64,000 nucleotides of DNA. It comes from Magnaporthiopsis rhizophila. Lineage: Eukaryota > Ascomycota > Sordariomycetes > Magnaporthales > Magnaporthaceae. Below, piece by piece: positions 43,192 to 54,766 of the stretch (the stretch's first letter is position 1; each line of letters starts with the position of its first letter). The stretch covers positions 159,662 through 223,661 of the forward strand of contig PYSS01000064.1 in NCBI GenBank assembly GCA_003049465.1, in the 5' to 3' direction. Below the pieces are notes generated by a model. The model saw nothing but the letters and a program-made list of their open reading frames with translations, searched no databases and was not told where the DNA came from. The position numbers were made by a program, and so were the translations under genes.

Positions 43192-45483
43192 TCAGGCTGT
43201 ACTGCTTGGCTTGTCCGTCCTCGTCGTGTTGCGGAGGATTTCGTAGTCTTCCAAAATCCAGTCCAAGAACTCGTCCCATAGCTTCTTCCACTCTCGAATG
43301 ACCCTAGCGCGCTCATTCTCGTCCAGACAGGCATGCTCCAAGCTCCACTCGATCAGCTGGCGCCATCCGTGGAGCGTGAAGTCGTCCCTGCCGACGAAAA
43401 CCTGGTAAAAGTCATGGGATAACGACGACCTGGCGGGGAGCTAGGTTAGACAGCAGGCGACAACAACTGAAGCCCACACAAGGGAGTTGGAGGAAGAAAT
43501 GTACCTGAACAGCGTTCCGTTGTCGCTGTTGACTGTGCAGTGCACATTGTTTGCCAGGAGGTTGTACATGGCGTGGCCGCCGATTCTCGGCGTGAGCCCC
43601 AGGATCTCGTTGGATATGGGGCAGACCTCGAGGCAAATGTTTTGCTGCTTCATCTTTTCCATTATGTACGGATGCCTGGAAAGCGAGAAGCCGTGTCCGA
43701 TCCGCTTTGAGCCGAGCAGGAGCGCGTCCACGACGTTGCCGTCCGTGTCGGTCCCCATCTCGAGCGTCTCTCCACAGTGGAACAAAAACGGGATTTCTAG
43801 GCCTTCCGACTTGCAGGTGGCTTGGAATTCGAGCAGGTTTGCCACATGCTCCTTCAAAGGCCTTCCGGCGCTCTCTTGACCGACGAGATCAAAGCCTATA
43901 CGACAGTAGTCGACCGGTTATTAGACGCGGCTCTTGTGGGGTTAGAATCTTGGGTATACCGGCTCGCGGAAACCTACCAGCAATCATGTGGCCAGTTTCG
44001 GAGGAGCGCTTGAGTTCTAAGCACTCGTCTAGAGAGTCCTTGATTAGATGGTCAGGGAAAGATCTCGGGGTGCAGTAAATAACCTTGATGCCCTGAAAAA
44101 AGGGTTTCCCCTGGCCCTTCCTTTCCTGGAGGAAGTTGTTGCATTCGTTTGTTATGATCTCCATGATTCGGAAATTGTCGTACAGCTGGCTGCCGTCTGT
44201 TGACCAGACCTGGTTCGTATGCATAAAATTGGGTCGGATCTCGGCATACTGAATGTTGTCGTCAACAAAGTCCTGCAGACACCGTTGCGTGTACTGCCGA
44301 TAGGCAGTCTCGTAGTTGAACAAGCCCTTCATCATCCTGGTCCGTCCATTAAACTTGGCCCAGGCACTGTCGGGGACGGCAGATTGGAGCAGGGTTAGCA
44401 TCTTGTTTTGGCGCGGTACGCGTGCTGAGGGATCACTCGAACTTACCCTTCGGCTGTTTGATGCACGCCGTGCGCCTCGTCTGCGTTATAGACCAGCTTC
44501 TCTTCGAGCCACTTGTCCAAGTCCTCTCGTGGGAACTTGTGTGGGAATTCGTCGCGGAAGTCCCTGTAGCTCATCCACCGTATCTTGTCCGCTGGCTCCT
44601 CGCTCCGATCGAATTTTTCCTTGTCGAACAAGTTCACCAGCACTGGGGGTTTTGGCGGATTGCCAATGAACTTCCTAGTCCAGGCGCGCCTTATGGGCGT
44701 CCCCGGCAGGGCTGTAGCCCGGTCGAGTTGTCCCCGGATGGTGAACTGTATCTCGCACTCGTACAGATCGTCTGTATTTACCAGGGGCCTATTGCTCCCG
44801 ATATCCATCTTCTCCTGGTCCTTCGCCAAGCCCAGCAGGAACGATGCCTCGAGGCACGAGTTGAAGTGGATGTGTAGGTGCGCGCCCTTGGGCATTCTGC
44901 GCGCAACGCGGAAGATTTGTGTATCCTCCACGAGGTCCAGGTTGGTGAGATGGTGGTCGCTGGGGTGCCGCTTATGCGACTGGTTTTGGTAGCCCCTCCA
45001 GGGCTGAGCCCTCTCAAAGAGGTCTTTGTCTTTTTGGCGCAGTAGCTGCAGGATTGCGTTCGCCTCGCGCTCTTTTTCGCTTGCATTGGTGAAGCAGACA
45101 AAGTCGAAGGCCAGGGCCTGCTCCATCTGGGTCACATGGTTGCGGGCCTTCTGATACTCCTCCGGGGTCGTAATGGGGACCTGCTTCTTCGGCGGCACGG
45201 CGCCGCTGCGCAGTTTGATGGCTTGCTCAAGGGCGGGAAGCGTGCTCCAGTTGTCGCTGCCGGTGGCGGGAACCCCCATGCGGGCGCCTTTGCCGCCGGA
45301 TACGGGGCGCGCTGGCATCTCTGTGTCTATGTCCATGCCGTCATGGCCCAGCTCACTGCTATCGTCTTTGAAACAGCGGTTCCCCATGCGTGCTGGCTGC
45401 TGGGGCGGATCCTCGGACGCTGTTGCCTTTTTCAGTCGCCGTAGAGCAGCCCGAAGAGAACGGCGGCTGGGACTGGCGCTCAT
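43192..45483 (-). CDS. ADA2/ADGF-like adenosine deaminase-family protein
   Basis: Four exons (45483-44447, 44366-43978, 43895-43505, 43429-43192) give 684 residues. Intron 1 (44367-44446) uses a CTAAC branch and a GACAG acceptor, so EG joins AWAKFNGRTRMMKG. Family landmarks in order are HLHIHF (about 200, metal-binding HxH), FNYETAYRQYT, NIQYAEIRPNFMHTNQ, PFLFHCGETLEMG (His and Glu of the active site), KRIGHGFSL (metal His) and CTVNSDNGTLFR. In classical adenosine deaminases the last motif is SDD. Here the second Asp is Asn, so deaminase activity is not assured. There is no signal peptide: the N-terminus is basic (MSASPSRRSLRAALRRLKK), unlike secreted ADA2. The last exon is helical and basic. 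Family membership is firm; the substrate is unknown. Confidence 0.9.
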
Positions 45484-47233
45484 TTGTAGTCAAATGCGAA
45501 AGCTGGGTGCTCCAAAGCACAGTCATCTGACGGCGGCTCCAGCAAAGCCACGGGGTGGAGAGAATTCCAGGTCGCTGCACGGGCGGTCATTCAAGCAGGA
45601 CGAGTGACGCGCGCGCTTTCTTTGGCGCCTCAGCGTGACAGTATCAGCGGATGCCAAACTAACTGCGCGTGAATGGAGCCTTTGCGATGGGGAATGTTGA
45701 GGATGATTGTCAACGGAGCCCGGCCAACGAAGGTGAGGGCGTCCTTGCTCCTTGCGGGCAGCCTGTTTTGCGCGACAATACGGGGGGCTGGGTGGTGTGG
45801 GAGACCCCGCAGAAGCTGGCTGTGGCTGTACCTGAGAGGTGGGGCGGTCTTGATTACTTTAAAGCTGGGTACATTGATGAGTGATGAGTGATGTAACCAC
45901 TGATAGGCTGGGCTGATTCGCTATCCATCATTAAACGCCCGACAAGGCTCCCACGGGTCCCCACTGAACACCCGCATATATGTACAATAGAAGCTGCGTT
46001 TTCACTCCGACAAAAGGTAGAAATTCACCCAGTCATTTAGATCTCCACCCAATGCGCTGTCAGATACACAAGCTCTCTAGCGTTAACGCACCGTCCGAGG
46101 ACCAGCAAAGCTTCTGACTACCGGCCGCTGCATCGCCCCCCGGCACAGGCTGCCAAAGCATATACGTTTCCAGGAAATCGGTATTCCGGGAGATCGGCCC
46201 TACCAGTGGTAAGTCCGGTCGGTAGCTATCTCCGCGAGCTTGGCTATATTTCCTAGTGACCTGGGCAGCGGCATGGTCATTAAGGGGTGGGACCAGGGCC
46301 TGCTGGACATGTGTATCGGGGAGAAGAGGCACTCGTTAGGCACATTCACAAGGCTGCGCTCCTCGTGCGTCTCGGATCAGACTATCAGACTATCAGATGT
46401 AAGTGATAAAGTTGTGGGTCTTTGGAGTTTCCTGAAAGGGTGCCGCTCTTCCCAAGAACCAAACGGGTGTGGTGTTCCACAGCGCCACCATCCGGCAGAC
46501 CATTGGTGCGACGAGTCCTCCCTGATAGGAAGGTATCACGATCCCGCCGATTTTCTATTTGGGCACAGCGGGCTTAGGCAGTCCTTTGGAGGCCGTAAAG
46601 GTATGATCAAGGCGTGATCGGTTATGACTGCGCCTTGCCTACCTGGATCCGCGATGGACAAATGTAATGCACGTGGAAAGGAAGTATACGGGTCAACGAA
46701 GAGAAGGAGCTAGTCACCGAATTCGGGAGCATGAATGATGAATCCATGGAGTCGCGCCAGCACAACAAAAGGACGTCGGTTCTTCACTGCTGGCGTACCT
46801 CTGTGGAAATGTTCATTGCCAGTGAATTGCTGGGCGGAAAGATCCCGACGAGAGCAACGCCCAATGGTGGATGTTGACACAATTCATGTTACCGATGATA
46901 GTAAATAAATACCTCTATCTCGGGGCCAGAGCTGGACAGAATGTGTCGCCTGGCTAGAAGTGCCTGGTATTCACTGCAGAAACGGCATGATTTGCGTAGG
47001 GCTGATGGAGGAGACAGCATGTTCTCCAGCCGATCGCTCTTGTGGCAGGGATACGTTAATATTTGTGGAGTCGCCCGCGTATCTGTGGAGACGAGAGGGT
47101 CACGCAAGCACCCAACGGCGGCGCCGCAGCCGGAGACGCGGCCGCGACGGGCATTTCGCGAACAAATTTCCAGCCCGGAATCGCAACCACCTGCCATCGA
47201 TATGCACAGCAGGCACAATCCCATCAGCACATC
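45484..47233. other. Intergenic region containing an FKBP remnant
   Basis: About 1.75 kb between the deaminase and HIR1 promoters. The only recognisable coding sequence is the short FKBP-like segment near 46240-46345. A small tandem repeat (ACTATCAG twice) lies near 46380. Confidence 0.5.
46240..46345 (+). pseudogene. FKBP-type peptidyl-prolyl isomerase fragment
   Basis: The plus-strand frame reads LGSGMVIKGWDQGLLDMCIG then EKRHS. This is the core of the FKBP domain, where the FK506-binding Val-Ile and Trp sit (GxVIxGWDxGL). The downstream IPPxxGYG and the LxFxxEL strand of a full domain do not appear in any nearby frame. A donor-like GTAAGT at 46209 with a CTAG acceptor just before GACCTGGGC suggests an upstream exon border survives. 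It is best read as a broken gene copy or the last surviving exon of one. Confidence 0.7.
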
Positions 47234-50200
47234 ATGCGCGTCGTCAAGCCTTCATGGCTGAGCCATAGTGGTACGAGCCGCTCCCGTGTCCTCTCCGCCC
47301 AATGCGACCGTGGGCTCGCGCCTCTATTGACACTAATGCTTTGTTTGGGCTTCTCGCAGGCGAGCAGAAGGACTTCGAGGTCTACAGCGTCCACGTCTCC
47401 CCGGATGGCTCGAGGCTTGCGACGGCCGGCGGCGGTAAGAGCCCGGAATCCCGAATATCTCTGCTGGGGGAATGCGGGGAAGACGAAGTGCGTTAACAAT
47501 GGGCGTGTCTCTGCAGACGGCCACGTCCGCGTATGGTCGACGGAATCCATATACAACTCGGACGACGAGACGTACAGGAAACCCCGCCAGCTCTGCCACA
47601 TGAGCCACCATCTCGGAACCATTCACTCCGTGCGATTCTCTCCCAATGGCCGCTATCTTGCCTCAGGTGCCGATGACAAGATCATCTGCATCTACCATCT
47701 CGACAGCAACCCGCCCTCGCACACTGCCTCGTTCGGTACGCCTGCGTCCCCGCCCTCGTTGTGAGGGCCTCCCGGCTCGCGCCTTCACCTCCCACACTGA
47801 TGCTAATCTTGCTCTGTGTCGCACAGGTACCAACGAACCACCGCCCATCGAGAACTGGAAGACGTACAAGCGACTGGTCGGGCATGAGAACGATGTCCAG
47901 GACATTGCTTGGTCTTATGATTCGTCTATTCTGGCATCAGTCGGCCTTGACTCTAAAGTTGTAGTGTGGTCTGGCCATACGTTCGAGAAGCTCAAGACGC
48001 TGGCGGTCCACCAGAGCCACGTTAAGGGCATCACTTTTGACCCGGCCAACAAGTTCTTTGCCACTGCAAGTGATGACAGGACGATCCGGATCTTCCGCTT
48101 CACGCCGCCGGCACCCAATGCTACCCAGCACGACATGGTGAACAACTTTGTGCTCGAGACCACCATCAACACGCCCTTCAAAAACTCACCCCTCACTACC
48201 TACTTTAGGCGTTGCTCCTGGTCGCCCGACGGGAATCACATCGCCGCCGCGAATGCTGTGAACGGGCCCGTTAGTTCCGTCGCCATCATCGAGCGCTCCA
48301 GCTGGGACTCCGAGATCAACCTGATTGGTCACGAGGGACCGACAGAGGTCTGCCAGTTCTCGCCCCGGTTGTTCCATACGAAGGACCCAGCCCAGGCGAA
48401 CGGGAACGCCAGCAGCCGCAGCAGCCACCTCGTCACGGTCATCGCATCGGCAGGCCAGGACAAGACGCTCAGCATATGGAATACAAATACCTCGAGGCCG
48501 GTTGTCATCGTCCAAGACGTGGCTGCCAAGTCCATCTCGGATCTTTCCTGGACTCCCGATGGCCAGACCATTTTTGTTTCGAGTCTTGACGGCAGCATCA
48601 TTGCGGTCAAGTTTTCTGAGGGCGAACTTGGCTGGGTCGCCACGGCCGAGGAGAACGACAAGGCGCTGCAGAAATACGGCTCCTCAAGGAAGGGCATGGG
48701 CACGGCCGAGGATGTCGAGGGGCTGAACTTGGAGAACCACAGCAAGGCGGGCGAGCTTCGCGGTGCCGAGTCGCGCATGGGGGCGCTCATGGGCGACGAA
48801 GTAGCCGCGGCGGCGTCGCAGACTCCTGGCACCACATCCACTAACGGCGTCAAGCCAACGTCGACTGCGAGCTCGAACTCGGCTGCTGCTGCAAAGCCCG
48901 CGGATGGCGAGACCAACGGCGACTCTGAAGGTGCGAAAAAGGCGGATCAAAATCCTGCAGATGAGAGCGAAGACAAGAAGGCAGAGCGAATTGCGGCCCT
49001 CAAGTCTCGGGTCACCATCACTAAAGATGGTAAAAAGAGGGTTGCGCCTCTCCTTGTATCTTCATCTGGAACCGGCCAGTCATCTCTGCCACAGTCCCAC
49101 CTCGTCGGGACCGGATCGACCAAAGCCGCGCGAGACGATACGCCGCAGACGATCCTGGATTTATCCAAGCCGTATGATGGCCTACCTAAGGGGGGCTTGG
49201 CATCGATGCTGCTGGGAAACAAGAGGAAGGCGGTAGCTGTGGAGGGAGAGGACGACGAGGAGAGCGCCAGCAAGCGACCGGCATCAGGGCCTGTTCCCAT
49301 CATGATCAACGGGGTCGATGGTCTCGAGCACGCCCAGACACAAGACGCGGCTGCAAGGGTGGTTGCTACCCCGGACTTCCTGCGCCCGGCCGTGTTGAGC
49401 TCATCCATATCCATATCCCAAGTCAGGCTGGGTGTCCCCAAGGTCCGGTCACACATTGTCCGGCCTCTGGAGAGAGGCGTGCTGCAAGGAGAGAGCACAC
49501 TCGAGGAGGCGTCCAAGGTGCCGGAGAACATCATCCTTGAGGCCAAGAATCCGGAGATGGCGAGGGACCCCTCGCATATCACAGCAAGCAAGCGCGGCGT
49601 TGTTTTATGGCATGACTTTCTGCCCAGGGCCGTCATGTTGGTCACGGGCAACAAGAACTTTTGGGCAGCAGCGTGCGAAGACGGGATAGTGTACGTGTGG
49701 TCGCCCGCAGGCCGGCGCTTGGTCAACGCGCTCGTTCTCGAGTCCCAGCCCGTCATACTAGAGTGCCGGGAGCACTGGCTCCTATGCGTGACGGCGGTGG
49801 GGTTGTGCCACGTCTGGAACATCGAAACGTGCTCGTCACCCCATCCACCAGTATCGCTGGGACCGGTGCTGGACCTGGCGGTTCACTCGCTGAACCCGCA
49901 CGCGGCTGTTCCTGGTCCGAGCGTGTCAGCCGCCCACCTTAACTCGGTGGGGCGGATCGTGGTTACGCTGAGCAACGGCGACGGCTTCTTCTACTCGCCC
50001 AGCCTGTACTCGTGGCAACGCCTCTCGGAAACGTGGTGGGCTGTTGGCAGCCAGTACTGGAACAGCAATGACAGCTCTGTCAGTGCCCTGCAGACCACAG
50101 CTGTCGGACCTGCGACAGCGGCCGCGCCATCGTCCACGTCGGCTGGCGAAGGTGGCGTGTCGGTCTCGGCGGGTGTGATCCCGTTCCTGGAGCGGCACAC

Positions 50201-50823
50201 GACCAACGAGTTCCTCCTCCGCGGGCGGGCATACACTTTGCAGCGTCTCATCAAGACCCTTCTCAGCCGCGAGGGCTTCGAAGGGTTCGAGAGCAGCGTC
50301 AGCATTGCGCACCTGGAGAATCGGATTGCGGGCGCGCTGCAGCTGGGGTCCCGGGACGAGTTCCGGCTCTATCTGTTCATGTACGCCAAACGTCTCGGAG
50401 CGGAGGGCCTGCGGCCCAAGGTTGAAGAGCTTCTCAACTCGCTCCTTGGCGGCGTGCTCCAGAACAAGGGCGACAGCACGAGCCCAAAAGCGGGCCCGGG
50501 CCTGGGCACGGGCACGGGCAATGGTTGGTGGCTAGACAAGGGAGACCAATTGTGCGGATGGGACCGCAGGGAGCTCCTCAAGGGTGTGGTCATGATTCTG
50601 GGTAAGTGCCGGCCGGCCGTGACACGAGCTTATCATCTCGTCTCTTTCATATGTCGATGTCGGACACTTCTTTTGCTGACTACAGGATGACTCTTTCCAC
50701 ACAGGCAAATTCCGGGAGCTGCAGCGGTTGACGGTGCAGTATGCTCGCGTGCTCGGCCTCACCACGGACGACGACGATGATGACAACGACAACGACGTCG
50801 ATCCGATGGCCACAGAGGCCTGA
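47234..50823 (+). CDS. HIR1: HIR1/HIRA histone chaperone subunit
   Basis: Five exons (47234-47270, 47360-47434, 47517-47735, 47827-50601, 50705-50823) give 1074 residues. All junctions keep frame across GT-AG introns of 81-103 bp. The first exon encodes MRVVKPSWLSHS. The N-terminal half is a WD40 propeller, with repeats such as HHLGTIHSVRFSPNGRYLAS, GHENDVQDIAWSYDSSILAS and HQSHVKGITFDPANKFFATA. A low-complexity stretch precedes the B-domain-like motif ITKDGKKRVAPLLVSSS near residue 505, which binds the Asf1 chaperone in homologues. The Hir domain follows from about residue 700 and ends in a short acidic tail. HIR deposits H3-H4 outside replication and represses histone genes. Confidence 0.95.
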
Positions 50824-52414
50824 GAACTTTGGTTTCTTGCCGTCGTTGACGCGGCTTCTTGTTTTGCGCTCCGGAGGGGATGAGATGGCTCCGTGGCGCT
50901 ATTTCACGCATCATTCATTCACAACATGTCAAGTTATCTGGCGTTTGCGGTTCTCTGGTCGGATTTCACTGGGGAAAAAAGTGTTCATTTTAGGTTTTCC
51001 TGTTCACCTAGTACCAGCGGCACCGTGGAAGGATTGTGTAATTATGCGTAGATACCTCACCTTTCTTTTTCCACCACTGTTTAGCGGCCAACTTTTTTTT
51101 TTTTCTTGCGTTTATTTTGCGGCACATGGTAAAAAACTATAGAGGCCGGCAGAGCGGTGCCTGGACTGTACCAAAAATTTTCTTGGGTGTATTATTTGGC
51201 ACGAGCTGTGCTTTACATGGCACCCGGACCATAAGATACAAGACTTACTTGGTGCATATTACGTCACTTTTTGCTGTATGATGTTGCATACAGCTTCTTA
51301 TCCCTGTCCTGCATTTGTCGCCATATCTGATGTGCTTTTTACACATCTACCAACCGTCGGGTGCATATCCGGGGAGACTTCGTCTGTTCTGTTCCATGGT
51401 TCTCAAACCCCTGCCCTGCTCCTCAGCCCTGGTTCTCTTCCATCTCGTCTTTCTTCCTCCTCATTTCGGGCGCCCCACGACGCACTGATGGCCAGTTGAT
51501 CTCTGCCCTCCTCGTGATGGGCATTCTGTGCCACCGTTTTTCTCGTCTCCAGTTTCCATGCTTCTTCGAATCGCTTTTTGTTCTGCAATCAAACCAATAT
51601 TTTGGCTTTTTTCGGTCACCAACTCGCTTGTTCAGCGGGCGAGCAAAAAAAAAAGCTCCCGGTCGCCGGGGCTGGGGTTGCGTCCCCGCTCGGGCTTCTC
51701 ACCCACAGACCCACCCAAGTTTAAGTGGCTGCATAGCCGTGCCAACGCAAATGCCGGGGTAGCTATTGTACCCTAGTGTAGGCAGGTAGGTTGGTGGCCA
51801 GGTTCAAGACCACGCGCTCGCGCGCCCGAGCCTCCTGCTCCCATCAATTCCAATCCATTTGGACCGGCGGGATGACCGCCGGCTCGGGCTCGATCAACGT
51901 CGCTCACCTGCAGCTTAGGCTAGCGGGTTTCTGTTTCCTGCTCTCGCTTGCTTCTACCGTGCGCTTTGCCCACCTGCAGTTCGAGATGGTCCTATTGGCT
52001 TCGCAAAGGCTGACGAAGCAGCTGGACGCAACGACAAAGGCTCATCGCAGACTGGGAAAAGACAGTATTCCGTGCCAACGCATGACGCATGCAGAGTTAC
52101 TCTCGGAGGCTGAAGATGGGGGCGCCGAGAGGTTGGTGCGGTTCCTTTTTGTCCTTCTTTTCCAATGTTCCAAACCTTGGGAGCCTTCCAATGTGCGCTC
52201 GGCACCACTTCCCTACCCCTGCCCCCTGTCTCCGCACGCGCCGCTTTTCCAGGGTCCTCCGTCCCACCCCCATTTTTTTTGTTCGTTTATAGAACCATAG
52301 GTTCCCGTCACCTCTTTTGGGCATCGGCCCTTTTTCTTTTTCTCCCCTCGGGTTGGCATCTCTGTTTGTCATCGCCCGTTGACGATTTCTTTTGTTGCTG
52401 TGTTGCGTGCGTGA
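50824..52414. other. Intergenic region, no gene seen
   Basis: About 1.6 kb between HIR1 and the next plus-strand gene. It is T/C-rich, with several short poly-T runs, and probably holds the HIR1 3' UTR and the next promoter. I see no recognisable product. Confidence 0.5.
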
Positions 52415-54490
52415 ATGCCCAAGATGGCGGCAGCAGCAGACGCGGCGGCGGCGGTGCCCAAGAGGCCCGAGAGGGCGTCGTTCAGGATCAGCTACTGTAA
52501 GTCCAAGTGAACAAGGGGCATCCATCTATCCATCCGGGTGCACATCTCGGACCCGCTAGCTAACCCGCGACTGACACAAATCCAAAAAGGGGTCTATGTC
52601 TATCCCAGCAACGTCGGCCTCTACAGCGAAAACCTGGCCCGGATCCTGAACTGGCCGCGCCGCCATGGCAGATATAGGCCCGTCGACTCGCCGACGACGT
52701 CCGCAGCCGCGCACATGGCTGCTCTCGGCTGCCACCCTTTCGACGAGCACCACACAGACCTGCTCCCGCTGCAGGTCGACGCCGTCGGCGTGCCCATCCC
52801 CATTCCCGCGGCGGCAGCCGGAGGCGCCAAAAAGTCGAGCAGTAGCTCAGCCGCCGGGATGGCAGAGCACAAGGCGGTCCGGGAGTTTTGCGCCGGCGCC
52901 TGCGCATCGCTGCAGGATCCGAGCGTCATGAAGCTTGTATTTCGACCTCACTCGGCGGCAGGCAGGTGGCAGCGGCAGTCAACGACCGAGGAGGTCCTGC
53001 CCCCGCCCTGGACGCACATCAAGATCGAGCGGACCGACGTGCCGGTGAACGATCCGTACTACTACTGCGCCTACTACCTGCCCCCGACGAACAGGTCCCC
53101 GCCGTGGTGCCACGAGGACGACACGCTGGAGCAGAGGCCGGGGATGAGGGCTTTCCGGACGCTGACTGAGGTATGCAGGTATCTGTTAGGAAGCAAGGAA
53201 GTGGAAGTTAGCTGACTTTGCTACTGTGCACAGATGGCGGAGACGTGCCTGGCTACGGGGCCAGACTATGAACCTAGCTTCTACAAGGGGAAAGTCTCGA
53301 TCCACGACAAGGCGGCGGCGTCAGTGCTCCACGACTTCACCCGCACCGGACGGCGGACAAAAACTCGGATGGAGGAGATATGCTCTGGTGCGTAAGATAC
53401 AGACACTGGTTGATTCTTCTACCACTGCCTCGTGGCATAATTTCTGACATGTAGTGATCCTCGCTCTCCAGGTGACGGCCCCAACGGCATCGAAGTGAGC
53501 GAGACGCTGCTGGCGCTCAGCCAGGCCATGCACAACATCACGGCCTTCCTGACTAAAAAGCACGACGACCACTTCCGGCCGTCCATCACATACAGGCTGT
53601 CGCGGCGGCTCAACCTTGGCTTCGCCAAGCGGCACCACCTGCGGCGGGAGTTCGAGGAGCACCTCTCGCAGGTCAAGCAGAGCATGACGGCGGCGGCGGC
53701 GCCGCTGCGCACCGTGGCCATCATGGCGCGGCTCAGCGGACCGTACGGCAGCTTCTACGGTCTCACCAGCCTCTGCCCCAAAGGCTGCACGGCGGCCGAG
53801 GAGGGCGCCGTGCTCGCGCTGATCTGGGGTTGGTATCGCGGCTGCGACGACGTGCCGGCCCTAATCCCTGCGGGGATAGACCCGGTCGCCGTGGGGCGAG
53901 ACTCGCTCCGCCGGGCAGCGGCACACTGGCACGACGCGCACGAGACGGCGCGCGGCCACCTGCGCCAGCTGGTGCGCATGTGGGGGGAACTCGAGGACAA
54001 GATGCGGAGCAGCAGCGGCGTGGGCGGTGGCGGCTGGGCGGGCGTCAGGGAGAAGCGGTTCGGCAGGAGGGACACGACGCCCGAGAGGAGGGAGGTCGAG
54101 CCCATCTCGGGGCTGGGGACCGAGGCCCTCATGCAGCTGCTGAGGACACCGCCGCCTCCACCGCCGCAGCTGCTGTCACCACAGTCCAGGAGCACCGCCA
54201 GCGACGGCAGCCGGCGCAGGGACCGGAATAGGCGGCGCCGCGGTCGTGTGTTTGGCACCTATAGCCATAGCCATAGCTACAACCATGACCACCAACACCA
54301 ACACCGACCCCACGACGGCGGTGGGCTCGCCGGCATAAGAGAGGACCAGTGGCTGGCCAACGGCGGCGGCGCCAGGGCGCGAGCAGCTGCCGCCGACGCT
54401 GCCGCCATGCACGGCCGATATAAGCCAGGTCTGACACCTGTTCCTCGAGCACGGGCGGCGAGACTAGGAGCGGGAGGAGCAGGAGGCTGA
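52415..54490 (+). CDS. Unknown protein with His-rich C-terminal tail (four exons)
   Basis: Four exons (52415-52493, 52590-53170, 53234-53387, 53472-54490) join in frame to a 610-residue protein. Donors are GTAAGT, GTATGC and GTGCGT. The opening is Ala-rich (MAAAADAAAAVPKRPERASF), then a segment rich in Tyr, Trp and Pro (VYVYPSNVGLYSENLARILN, HPFDEHHTDLLPLQVDAVG). The fourth exon is helical (VSETLLALSQAMHNITAFLT; RTVAIMARLSGPYGSFYGL). The last 100 residues are low-complexity: a Pro run, an Arg-rich block (RRRDRNRRRRGR) and an alternating His stretch (YSHSHSYNHDHQHQHRP). The Arg and His blocks could bind nucleic acid or metal, which is inference. I do not recognise the family. Exon continuity over three introns and GC3 bias support a real gene. 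Confidence 0.8.
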
Positions 54491-54766
54491 GTGAGAATGC
54501 AACTCGCAATCTCGCCCACGCTGGAGACAAGGGGCGGTTGACTCGCCCTCTTGCTGGAACTCGTGCTGGCCTTTGCGAGACGAGAACGTTTCAAAACACC
54601 GCTTGCGTATACTGCGCAGGTTGGACTAATGGTAATTTTGTATTTGATGCCCAGATTAATCTGTTACGAGATCAAGAATGAGATACGGCCAGCCATACAT
54701 AGATTTATCCAGACGACCACTCGAATATATAATGTTTAAGTAACCACGTAAATAAACACAAAACTC

